Shown here: positions 1 through 6,133 of the stretch, piece by piece
Layout of the letters: each line of letters opens with the position of its first letter
How positions within the stretch are numbered: position 1 is the stretch's first letter
Program-made: the position numbers and the translations under genes
Notes under the pieces: generated by a model
The model's input: the letters and a program-made list of their open reading frames with translations, nothing else
Told to the model about the DNA's origin: nothing
Database searches by the model: none
Assembly: GCA_030617125.1 (NCBI GenBank)
Contig: JAUWWA010000022.1
Location: forward strand, 1-10,699
Direction: 5' to 3'
DNA length: 10,699 bases
From: Pirellulales bacterium
Lineage (GTDB): Bacteria > Planctomycetota > Planctomycetia > Pirellulales > Thermoguttaceae

Positions 1-35
1 AGAACCAGCGTCCATGCACCGAATCGCATCGTCAT
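1..35 (-). CDS. Start of a minus-strand gene cut by the window edge
   Basis: Reading the minus strand, an ATG at 35-33 opens a frame MTMRFGAWTLV that continues off the left edge without a stop. A purine-rich GGAGGG lies five bases before this ATG (about 41-46), a good ribosome binding site at normal spacing. The start MTMRF followed by hydrophobic residues could be the beginning of a signal peptide, but eleven residues are too few to name a family. A second in-frame ATG at 29-27 is an alternative start, though farther from the binding site. The call rests on the start signal only. Confidence 0.45.
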   Translation of the reverse strand, partial: MTMRFGAWTLV

Positions 36-221
36 GGGTTCCCTCCCGCAAACATTGGAGACGCAAAGGTGCCTGTCCCCTGTTTCCCCGAGCCAAACGG
101 TGCTAGCATCGCAGGCACTGCATTGCCCGACACGTGGGCGGGGATTCTAGCAGGAAGTCTCTGGCGGCCATATGGCAATTTGGGTATGATCTCCAAGGTT
201 AAGCCGGCAAGGACGCCCTCG

Positions 222-254
222 ATGAAACTCGCGCTGATCCACGACTGGCTCACC
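222..254 (+). pseudogene. Possible remnant of a glycosyltransferase start
   Basis: An ATG at 222 is followed by codons for MKLALIHDWLT. This closely resembles the N-terminus of many GT-B family 4 glycosyltransferases, which often begin M-[KR]-[IL]-A-[LI]-[VI]-H-D-W-L-T. An AAGGA at 209-213 sits eight bases before the ATG, as in a real gene start. After the eleventh codon the likeness stops: the frame continues as FERELVDYA, runs through the 282-345 inverted repeat, and then into the antisense of the metallopeptidase gene. I infer the 5' end of a deleted gene left behind with its ribosome binding site. A chance match over eleven codons is possible. Confidence 0.35.
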
Positions 255-281
255 TTCGAGCGGGAGTTGGTTGACTATGCC

Positions 282-345
282 CATAAAGCCGCGACCGGTG
301 GTCGCGCCCACGCCCATTGCCGAAACCACCGGTCGCGGCTTTATG
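282..345. repeat. Perfect 21-bp inverted repeat, possible terminator hairpin
   Basis: The left arm is 282-302 and the right arm 325-345. The arms are exact reverse complements, beginning CATAAAGCCGCGACCGG on the left, with a 22-base loop. It lies 31 bases beyond the stop codon of the minus-strand metallopeptidase gene, where a terminator would be expected. Neither side has a T-run, so it is not a classical intrinsic terminator. It could be a factor-assisted or bidirectional transcription stop, or one copy of a dispersed palindromic element. A perfect 21-bp stem is far beyond chance. Confidence 0.6.
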
Positions 346-375
346 CAAAATGTCGCGACGCAGAATGGGACGACA

Positions 376-1281
376 CTACGGAAACCGCAACTTCATCACG
401 TACGCGTACCAGTCCTTCTTGAACGTTGCCATGTCCTCCCGGCCGAGGATTTTCTTGAGCGTGTTGTAGCCGGTCGGATCTCTCTTGTGGTTGGCGTGAA
501 AGGCGTGGTAGTACTTCCGCAGCAGGTTGTGTTCCTGGAGGTAGTAGCACAGATACCTGGCCTGAGCGTAGTTCGTGCCCGGGTCCTTGCGGTAGAACTG
601 GTGATCGGTCGTCGAGCAAAGGGTCCTGAACGACGGCACCTTCCTTCGTCGGATGGCGTCTTGCAGGCCGTCCAGGCGCCAGTTCGTCAGCCCGACGATT
701 TGCCCGTTGCGCGAGCGGCTCTGTTCGTAGAGCGAGCCGAGCCCTTCGTTGAACCAGGCGGGGCACCCGGGGAAGTTCGAGGCCACCAGCGGGTGGACGA
801 TTTCATGCACCAGCGTCCCGCCGCCGGAGCGGATGTTCATGATGAGCGCCTTCTCGGTGTGCGAGAAGTACCCGTACGGCGTGTCCGGCTCGTGGTTGAA
901 GATCGACTTGGCGTGCTTGCGGTAGCTGGCTTCGTCCTTGAAGAGCCAGATGTCGAGGATCTCGTTGGGATCCTTGGTGAAGTACGCCGCCTTGAGCCGG
1001 TCGACCGCCCATTTGACCGTCCCCTCCGCTCGCCGACGGACCATCGCGGGCGATTCGTCGCCGATCACGACAAACGGACGCTGGATGACGACCGTGAACT
1101 CGTCGCCGGGAATTTTCTTTTTCAACTTCATGACGTGCTGGGCGTAATCGGCGGCGGTGAAGGTGTTCGTGGCGGTGATACTGTTGCGAGCCGGTTTCTC
1201 CACCGCCGCGCTGCGGACGGTTAACGCCAGGACTACGGCCCCAAGGATCACCAGGACAGGCAATATTCGTCGATGCTTCAT
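376..1281 (-). CDS. Secreted gluzincin-type zinc metallopeptidase-like protein
   Basis: A 301-residue protein with a basic start and hydrophobic core (residues 1-25, MKHRRILPVLVILGAVVLAL), so probably a Sec signal peptide with cleavage near SAA-V. The likely active site is H159-E160-I-V-H163, followed by W-F-N-E179-G at 177-180. HExxH plus a downstream NEG glutamate is the zinc-binding arrangement of gluzincins, as in peptidase MA-like and DUF1570-like proteins that are numerous in planctomycetes. All three zinc ligands and the catalytic glutamate are present, so activity is plausible; the substrate is unknown. The role would be outside the cytoplasm. AAGGA lies about 12 bases before the ATG, a weak and distant binding site. 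The gene is divergent from the large secreted protein gene and shares a 225-bp upstream region with it. The exact subfamily is uncertain. Confidence 0.8.
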   Translation of the reverse strand: MKHRRILPVLVILGAVVLALTVRSAAVEKPARNSITATNTFTAADYAQHVMKLKKKIPGDEFTVVIQRPFVVIGDESPAMVRRRAEGTVKWAVDRLKAAYFTKDPNEILDIWLFKDEASYRKHAKSIFNHEPDTPYGYFSHTEKALIMNIRSGGGTLVHEIVHPLVASNFPGCPAWFNEGLGSLYEQSRSRNGQIVGLTNWRLDGLQDAIRRRKVPSFRTLCSTTDHQFYRKDPGTNYAQARYLCYYLQEHNLLRKYYHAFHANHKRDPTGYNTLKKILGREDMATFKKDWYAYVMKLRFP

Positions 1282-1373
1282 GGTCTCGTCGGTTCCTTCA
1301 TGCGCGCGGGTGTTTTTCGACTTCTGGCCGCCGTTTGCCGCTTAGGTAGTAGACGCACGACGCCCGGCCGCAG

Positions 1374-1402
1374 TTCCTATTTCGCAATTGGCGCGTTATA
1401 TT
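1374..1402 (+). promoter_or_regulatory. Weak candidate promoter for the large secreted protein gene
   Basis: In the divergent intergenic region a TATATT (1397-1402) stands out as the AT-rich spot in GC-rich DNA. A poor -35 match, TTCCTA (1374-1379), lies 17 bases upstream. The long leader to the ATG at 1507 is unremarkable. The same AT-rich patch could serve the minus-strand gene instead. Only the -10 resemblance supports this. Confidence 0.2.
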
Positions 1403-1506
1403 ATCATTTCGACGGAGCCTTGACCAATAGACCCGACGGCTGCGCCCCCGCTCGCCGGAGCCCGGTACGCAGCGTGTAAACCCTTTGCAAATAAGGAGTT
1501 GTAGCA

Positions 1507-3486
1507 ATGCATCGCCAGTTTCCATCTACACTTACCGTTACGTTGACGGCCGCCGCGATGTTCGTAGCGATGCCGCTTCAGGCGGAAGAACCGCCGGCCA
1601 AGGAAGTCCCCCCGAAGACCGCCCAGGCATGGACTCTTGACGAAGCCAATCGGCAACTGAGCCTCAATCCCGACGATATCTACCTGCAATATGTCGCGCT
1701 GCAACTTGCTCACAACGAGGGCAAGCTCAAGGAGGTCGCCCGCACCATCGAGCGGCTCAATCGGCGGGGTGGCAGACGACGCGCCGCCGAGCGCCGCGTC
1801 GATCTGTTCGCGCTGTTCACCGGCGCGCTGGCCGTACAGGAGAGCCTCCAGTTGGATACGATGCGCGGCGGCGAGAACGCTGTCGGCTCGATCCTGGCCG
1901 ATCCGGCGAAGAACGTCGTCAAGATCGCCAACCTCGAAGGCCCGACCGTTAAAAGCCATCCGTGGGGCAAGATGCTCGCCGCGCAACATCTCGCCGGCAA
2001 GAAGCCCGAGGTATCCCCGCTGGCCCATTGCGTGCCGGAGGATCAATACTACGTGTTGTTCCGTTCGCCGACGAAGCTCTTGGAAACGGCCGAGGTGGGC
2101 GATCTTTGGGGCGCCCACCTGTTCGCCCAGGCGGCCAAATCGGCCAAGAGCCATCAGACCACCGCGCGGCTGAAGCGGCAACTGGCCATTCAAACCGATC
2201 CGCTCACGCGACCGTTCTACGATATGGTCGTCGACGAAGTGGCGATGACCGGCAGCGATCTCTACTTCACCGAAGGCAGCGACGTGACCTTCGTGTTTCG
2301 CGTGAAGCAGCCCGAGGTGTTCCGGCTCCGTATGGACGGCTTCCTGGCCGCGGCCGAGAAATCGCGCGACGACGCGGTCCGGTCGACCGGCCGGATCGAG
2401 GGCGTCGACTATGTCCAGATCGCCACGCCGGACCGCGCGATCCATGTCTTTTCCGCATATCCCAAGCCGAACTTGCACGTGCGAAGCAACTCGAAAGTCG
2501 GCATGCAGCGTGTGCTTCAGGCCGTCGCCGGCTCGGGCGAGGCGAAGCGGCTGGCCGACGCCACCGAGTTCAAATACATCCGCACGTTGATGGCCCGCGG
2601 CGACCGGCGCGAGGACGGGTTTGTATACCTTTCCGACCCATTCATTCGCCGGCTGGTCGGCCCACAAATGAAGCTCTGCGAGCGGCGCCGAATGCTCTGC
2701 TACAACCATCTGCGGATGATCGGCCACGCGGTGATGCTCTATCGCACGCAGTTCGGCACGAAGGGCGAGTCGATCGAGCAGCTCGTCGCGGCCGACTGCC
2801 TGCCGGAGCGGTTCGGCCAGCAGAAATTCCGCTGCCCGTGCGGCGGGAAGTACCGGCTCGCGGCCGACGGCGCGACGGCGGTCTGCTCGGATCACGGCCA
2901 CGCCGGCCGGTTGGTCCCCTGCTGCGAAATCCCGCTTCAGCACGTAACCCAGCGCGAGGCCAAGGAGTACAAGCAGTTTGTCGAGCAGTACAGCCGCTAC
3001 TGGCGGCGGTTTTTCGACCCGATCGCCGTGCGCGTCCGGCTCACGCCCAAACAGTATCGCGCCGAGACGATCATCCTCCCGCTGATCGACAACTCCGTCT
3101 ACACCGGCTTGGCCGCGGCGCTGGGCGGCGAGCCGGAACCGCTCGATGCGCTGCCGGTGCCCAAACGGAACATCTTCAGCCTGGCCGCACGGCTGAACAA
3201 GTCGGAGCTGGTGCGACAGTTGGGGCTGGAACGACTCCTTGATGCTCCCCCGGATATCCCCAAACAGCAAGCGGCGGTGGAAACTGAACGTATCGCGACA
3301 AGGATGAAACAAGTGGGCATCGCCATGCACGGTTATCACAGCGCCCTCAGAGGCTTCCCCACTGCAGTCAGCTTCGACGCCCAAGGCAAGAAGACCCGCC
3401 TGAGTTGGCGCGTTCGCCTGTTGCCGTTCTTGGAAGAAGAAGAACTCTATCGCGAATTTCACCTGTACGAGCCATGGGACAGCTAG
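1507..3486 (+). CDS. Large secreted protein, N-terminal part, with DUF1559 start; ends at an in-frame TAG
   Basis: The first 659 codons of a protein that seems meant to be about 1127 residues. AAGGAG at 1493-1498 lies eight bases before the ATG. Residues 1-26 look like a Sec signal peptide (cleavage after LQA). Residues about 250-390 resemble a DUF3352-like secreted family of unknown function. A Cys-His motif follows: C443-P-C-G-G, then C460-S-D-H463. From about residue 593 a DUF1559-type segment starts (MKQVGIAMHGYHSALRGFP, then LSWRVRLLPFLEE and LYEPWDS). DUF1559 proteins normally have a type IV pilin-like N-terminal helix; here that is missing and the segment lies inside a longer protein. 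The stop TAG at 3484-3486 falls directly after PWDS, in the middle of the DUF1559 segment, where family members typically have a residue such as Glu and then HNK. The same frame continues HNKTLIARIPP, so the stop looks like one nonsense change (GAG to TAG would suffice). Function unknown. Confidence 0.75.
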   Translation: MHRQFPSTLTVTLTAAAMFVAMPLQAEEPPAKEVPPKTAQAWTLDEANRQLSLNPDDIYLQYVALQLAHNEGKLKEVARTIERLNRRGGRRRAAERRVDLFALFTGALAVQESLQLDTMRGGENAVGSILADPAKNVVKIANLEGPTVKSHPWGKMLAAQHLAGKKPEVSPLAHCVPEDQYYVLFRSPTKLLETAEVGDLWGAHLFAQAAKSAKSHQTTARLKRQLAIQTDPLTRPFYDMVVDEVAMTGSDLYFTEGSDVTFVFRVKQPEVFRLRMDGFLAAAEKSRDDAVRSTGRIEGVDYVQIATPDRAIHVFSAYPKPNLHVRSNSKVGMQRVLQAVAGSGEAKRLADATEFKYIRTLMARGDRREDGFVYLSDPFIRRLVGPQMKLCERRRMLCYNHLRMIGHAVMLYRTQFGTKGESIEQLVAADCLPERFGQQKFRCPCGGKYRLAADGATAVCSDHGHAGRLVPCCEIPLQHVTQREAKEYKQFVEQYSRYWRRFFDPIAVRVRLTPKQYRAETIILPLIDNSVYTGLAAALGGEPEPLDALPVPKRNIFSLAARLNKSELVRQLGLERLLDAPPDIPKQQAAVETERIATRMKQVGIAMHGYHSALRGFPTAVSFDAQGKKTRLSWRVRLLPFLEEEELYREFHLYEPWDS

Positions 3487-3564
3487 CACAACAAGACGCT
3501 GATCGCCCGTATCCCGCCGATCTTCCGTCCCGCGGACCCTCAACTCGCCGCGGCGGGAAAGACC

Positions 3565-4890
3565 ATGTTTGTGGCCCCCCTCGGCAAGAACACGGTCTTC
3601 CCACTGAAGAAGAAGCGGATCGGCCTTCGTGATATCCGCGACGGAGCAACGAATACGATCATGATGGTCGAGGCTGACGATGCGCACGCAGTCATTTGGT
3701 CGAAGCCGGACGACCTCGATATCAACTTGAAGAAGCCGCTTGACGGTTTGGCCGTCCGTCCACCGGGAGCGTTCCTGACACTCTTCGCGGACGGTTCAGT
3801 GCGCTTTTTCCAAAAGGAGATAGACAAAGACAAGCTGGCCGCTCTTTTCACGCGCTCCGGCGGCGAAACGGTGGCCTTCCGGGCCGAGGACAGGGTCGTG
3901 CTGGCCAGCTCCCGAAGACGGCGGTCGTACTGGGGAGTTCCCGAGGAAACCATACGTCAGTTCGCCCTGGGCGACGTCCTAACAAACGGCGTCGGCAACC
4001 AGATCTCCATGCACGTTTACGACACATCGCCGACGTTCGACTTCAACCTGACCGGCTTTCTGGGTGAGATGCTGGGCAGTTTCCGCGGCCGCCGCGGATT
4101 CGGCGACGAAATGATCCCCATCAGCTTCCTGATCGCCTCGCTCAATTCGCCGGTGTACATCGCCGTGCCGGTTCGCGATGCCGAAATCGTCGACAACTTT
4201 CTTGAGCACCTCGATTCGGCGTTGGCGACGCTGGCCCGGCAAAGGGAGCGCGGCGGCTGGTTCAACGTGGATTTCGACTTCTACCGCGTGCCGCTCGAAA
4301 CGAACGACGACCGCGTGCGCTGCTACAGCGTCGCCTTCGGTCCGGTGAAGTGGCGGATGTTCTTCGCGCGGATCGACGACGCCCTATACGTCGCCCGCAA
4401 GCGGTTCATCCTCGACGACCTCGCCGCGGCGGCCAAGGAAGAGAAAACCGACGCCGGCCCGGCGGCCCACGCCATGGTCCGCGTGCGGCCGGAACATTGG
4501 GACAAGGTTCTGCCGGCGTTTCGGCTCGGCTGGGCCGAAACCAGTCGCGAGGCGTGCCTGCATAATCTGGGGCCGCTCTCGTCGGTCGCCCGGGCAATGG
4601 CGGCGTCGACCGGCGGCAAGGTTGACGCGAGACAAGTCCACCGCGAGGCCGACCGCCTGCACGCGGTCCACTTCTTCTGTCCCGACGGCGGCCGCTACGA
4701 ACGATCGCCCGACGGCAAGCAGATGATTTGCAGCGTCCACGGCACGGCGGCCGCGCCGCGCCAACGGCCCGCGCCCGCCCCGAACAGCCCGATGGGCCGA
4801 CTGATGCAAGAGTTCTCCGGCCTGAGGGCCCAATTGATCTTCCTCGACGACGGCCTGCACACGGTGGTGACGGTTGAGCGGAGGAAGTAG
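3565..4890 (+). CDS. Large secreted protein, C-terminal part, beyond the in-frame TAG
   Basis: This is the continuation of the 1507 frame. The frame is open from 3487, and the 26 codons before the ATG at 3565 still read as DUF1559 sequence (HNKTLIARIPPIFRPADPQ). So 3565 is merely the first internal ATG and not a convincing start. It has no signal peptide and only a weak GGGAAAG before it. Residues 1-85 complete the DUF1559 segment, with LRDIRDGATNTIMMVEADD (21-39), IWSKPDD (44-50) and the typical end FADGSVRFF (74-82). From about residue 135 another region begins (NGVGNQISMHVYDTSPTFDF). A second Cys-His motif, C372-P-D-G-G and C389-S-V-H392, has the same 17-residue Cys spacing as the one in the front part. 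If translated alone it would lack an export signal, so it is probably either silent or made only by readthrough. It may be annotated elsewhere as one pseudogene spanning 1507-4890. Confidence 0.65.
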   Translation: MFVAPLGKNTVFPLKKKRIGLRDIRDGATNTIMMVEADDAHAVIWSKPDDLDINLKKPLDGLAVRPPGAFLTLFADGSVRFFQKEIDKDKLAALFTRSGGETVAFRAEDRVVLASSRRRRSYWGVPEETIRQFALGDVLTNGVGNQISMHVYDTSPTFDFNLTGFLGEMLGSFRGRRGFGDEMIPISFLIASLNSPVYIAVPVRDAEIVDNFLEHLDSALATLARQRERGGWFNVDFDFYRVPLETNDDRVRCYSVAFGPVKWRMFFARIDDALYVARKRFILDDLAAAAKEEKTDAGPAAHAMVRVRPEHWDKVLPAFRLGWAETSREACLHNLGPLSSVARAMAASTGGKVDARQVHREADRLHAVHFFCPDGGRYERSPDGKQMICSVHGTAAAPRQRPAPAPNSPMGRLMQEFSGLRAQLIFLDDGLHTVVTVERRK

Positions 4891-4957
4891 TACTGTCAGC
4901 GAAAGAACGGTTGATGAAACGGCTAGGGCCAAGTGCTGATTCACCCTATCGGCAGCC

Positions 4958-5398
4958 ATGCTCGCAATCCTTGTAGCAACCATTGTTGCAGCCGTAGCCG
5001 GGATAGCGGCCTGGCTTGTTGACCAGCGCCTGCTGCGTTGTGGCACGGCTTGTCGCGCCGTTGTTGCCACGGTTCTCGTCGTGATCTCCATTTGGATCGC
5101 CGCGCTGATCCAGGCGGCATTCTGGCTGAAGGTGCCGGGTGCTTATGGTCCGGTGCAGTTCTGGCACAGCGACCCGAATGCCCTGGACTTCATGAGCGGG
5201 CCGAGGACACTCTCGCTCTTTCTGATCCTGGGAGGTATGGGGCTCGCGGCGTTGGCGGCAGTCGCCGGACTCGTCTCGTTGTTCTTCCCGTCCGAGCGTC
5301 CGCGATGGTGGCGGCTCGTTGTTCCAGCCTTTGCCATTGGAGCCTACGCCCTGGCACACTACTGGTTTCTCGCATATGAGTTCTTTCCTAGTGCCTGA
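4958..5398 (+). CDS. Small membrane protein with four predicted helices
   Basis: A 146-residue hydrophobic protein. Probable transmembrane segments lie near residues 2-21, 33-57, 84-110 and 118-140. Between the second and third is a 25-residue loop rich in aromatic and acidic residues (GAYGPVQFWHSDPNALDF), and a basic stretch PSERPRWWR comes before the last helix. I recognise no family or catalytic motif. No Shine-Dalgarno site precedes the ATG. It starts 67 bases after the large secreted protein gene on the same strand, so co-transcription is possible, but nothing ties the functions together. The regular hydrophobic pattern and open frame support a real gene. Confidence 0.65.
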   Translation: MLAILVATIVAAVAGIAAWLVDQRLLRCGTACRAVVATVLVVISIWIAALIQAAFWLKVPGAYGPVQFWHSDPNALDFMSGPRTLSLFLILGGMGLAALAAVAGLVSLFFPSERPRWWRLVVPAFAIGAYALAHYWFLAYEFFPSA

Positions 5399-5458
5399 GG
5401 CGCGGCAGCTAACGACTCGTTGCACTCGCTGCGGCAGCCCAAGACGAGAACTTCCCAC

Positions 5459-5486
5459 TTGACCCATGCACCATTTATGGTACAAT
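5459..5486 (+). promoter_or_regulatory. Promoter of the toxin-antitoxin operon
   Basis: TTGACC (5459-5464) and TACAAT (5481-5486) are separated by 16 bases, a good sigma-70 type match with five of six bases in each box. A start of transcription about seven bases further, near 5493, would leave only a few bases before the toxin ATG at 5497. The mRNA would then be leaderless or nearly so, which fits the absence of any ribosome binding site before that ATG. Confidence 0.6.
5467..5484. promoter_or_regulatory. Operator-like palindrome overlapping the -10 box
   Basis: TGCACCAT (5467-5474) and ATGGTACA (5477-5484) form an inverted repeat matching at seven of eight positions around a TT spacer. It fills most of the space between the -35 and -10 boxes and covers the first four bases of the -10. 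This is the placement expected for an operator bound by a HigA-type antitoxin that represses its own operon. Binding is inferred from position and symmetry. Confidence 0.5.
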
Positions 5487-5496
5487 TGAATGCCAA

Positions 5497-5853
5497 ATGA
5501 ACATCGGAGACATAAGGCTCAACGTCGTCTTTTTCCGGACCGGCTCGGGAACGGAACCGGTACGGAAATGGCTGAAGTCGTTGCCCACGACGCATAAGAA
5601 GGCGATCGGCGAAGACATCAAGACCGTGCAGTTCGGGTGGCCGCTTGGAATGCCGTTGGTCGAGAAGATCGAACCCTACTTGTGGGAAGTGCGGAGCAAG
5701 GTCCCGGATGGAATTGCCCGCGTTCTTTTCACCGTTGACGGCCACACGATGATCCTTCTGCACGGCTTCACTAAGAAAACGAGGAAGATTCCTCAAAAAG
5801 AATTCAACACAGCGCGATCCCGACTCAAGCAGTATCAGCAGGCAAGATCATGA
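5497..5853 (+). CDS. higB: HigB-type toxin, Gp49-like (RelE/ParE superfamily)
   Basis: A 118-residue protein of the phage-derived Gp49-like group (PF05973), the toxin of many type II systems. Known members act as ribosome-dependent mRNA endonucleases. Visible family features are VVFFRTGSGTEPVRKWLKSL (residues 10-29), LVEKIEPYLWEVRSK (54-68), and the C-terminal core RVLFTVDGHTMILLHGFTKKTRKIP, with closely spaced basic residues that are typical of the RNA-binding and catalytic face. Length is normal. The ATG at 5497 places the first strand of the family only a few residues in, as usual, although no ribosome binding site precedes it. The toxin gene comes first and overlaps the antitoxin start by four bases (ATGA), the usual higBA order and a sign of translational coupling. 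The exact target is not shown by the sequence. Confidence 0.85.
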   Translation: MNIGDIRLNVVFFRTGSGTEPVRKWLKSLPTTHKKAIGEDIKTVQFGWPLGMPLVEKIEPYLWEVRSKVPDGIARVLFTVDGHTMILLHGFTKKTRKIPQKEFNTARSRLKQYQQARS

Positions 5854-6131
5854 AGAACAAGCATATCGGCAGCGATTTCGACGACTTCCTGCGAGAAGAA
5901 GAACTTCTTGCCGAAGCGGAAGCCGTGGCGGTCAAGCGGGTCATTGCGTATCAGATTCAGAAGGAAATGGCCGAACGACAGATTTCCAAGAGCGTGCTGG
6001 CCCGCATGATGCACACGAGCCGGCCTTCGTTGGACCGGCTGCTCGACCCCGAGAATCCCTCCGTCACGCTGCTGACATTGGAGAGCGTCGCGATAGCACT
6101 GGGCAAGAGACTGAAAGTCCAACTTTCTTGA
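5850..6131 (+). CDS. higA: HigA-type XRE family antitoxin
   Basis: A 93-residue protein with a helix-turn-helix of the XRE type at about residues 40-80: SKSVLARMMHTSRPSLDRLL, followed by LTLESVAIALGKRLKVQL. The N-terminal part (GSDFDDFLREEELLAEAEAVAVKRV) is the acidic helical region seen in this antitoxin group, which binds the toxin. The expected role is to neutralise the upstream toxin and to repress the operon by binding the palindrome at 5467-5484. The ATG overlaps the toxin stop codon as ATGA, so translation is probably coupled. The gene ends two bases before the stop codon of the convergent transporter gene, with no terminator between them. Confidence 0.87.
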   Translation: MKNKHIGSDFDDFLREEELLAEAEAVAVKRVIAYQIQKEMAERQISKSVLARMMHTSRPSLDRLLDPENPSVTLLTLESVAIALGKRLKVQLS

Positions 6132-6133
6132 CT

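Larger units (their letters stand above)
36..375. other. Intergenic region with a possible gene remnant and an inverted repeat
   Basis: This 340-base gap lies between the start of the left-edge minus-strand gene and the end of the metallopeptidase gene. The open frames here have no recognisable protein content except the short stretch at 222-254, listed separately. It contains AGGTGCCTGTCCCC at 67-80, which recurs with small changes in opposite orientation at 7752-7766. It also contains a perfect 21-bp inverted repeat at 282-345. A TATGAT at 185-190 lies 32 bases before the ATG at 222 and could be a -10 box; the matching -35 position (162-167, TGGCGG) is poor. Confidence 0.6.

Noticed and set aside
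271-1224. Plus-strand open frame of 317 codons opposite the metallopeptidase gene
   Set aside because: It is rich in Val, Arg and Glu without any domain and shadows the HExxH-containing gene, whose frame has a signal peptide and zinc ligands.
1396-3687. Long antisense open frame of 763 codons opposite the large secreted protein gene
   Set aside because: It mirrors the codon structure of the GC-rich sense gene and has no recognisable domain, signal peptide or ribosome binding site. The sense frame has clear family motifs.
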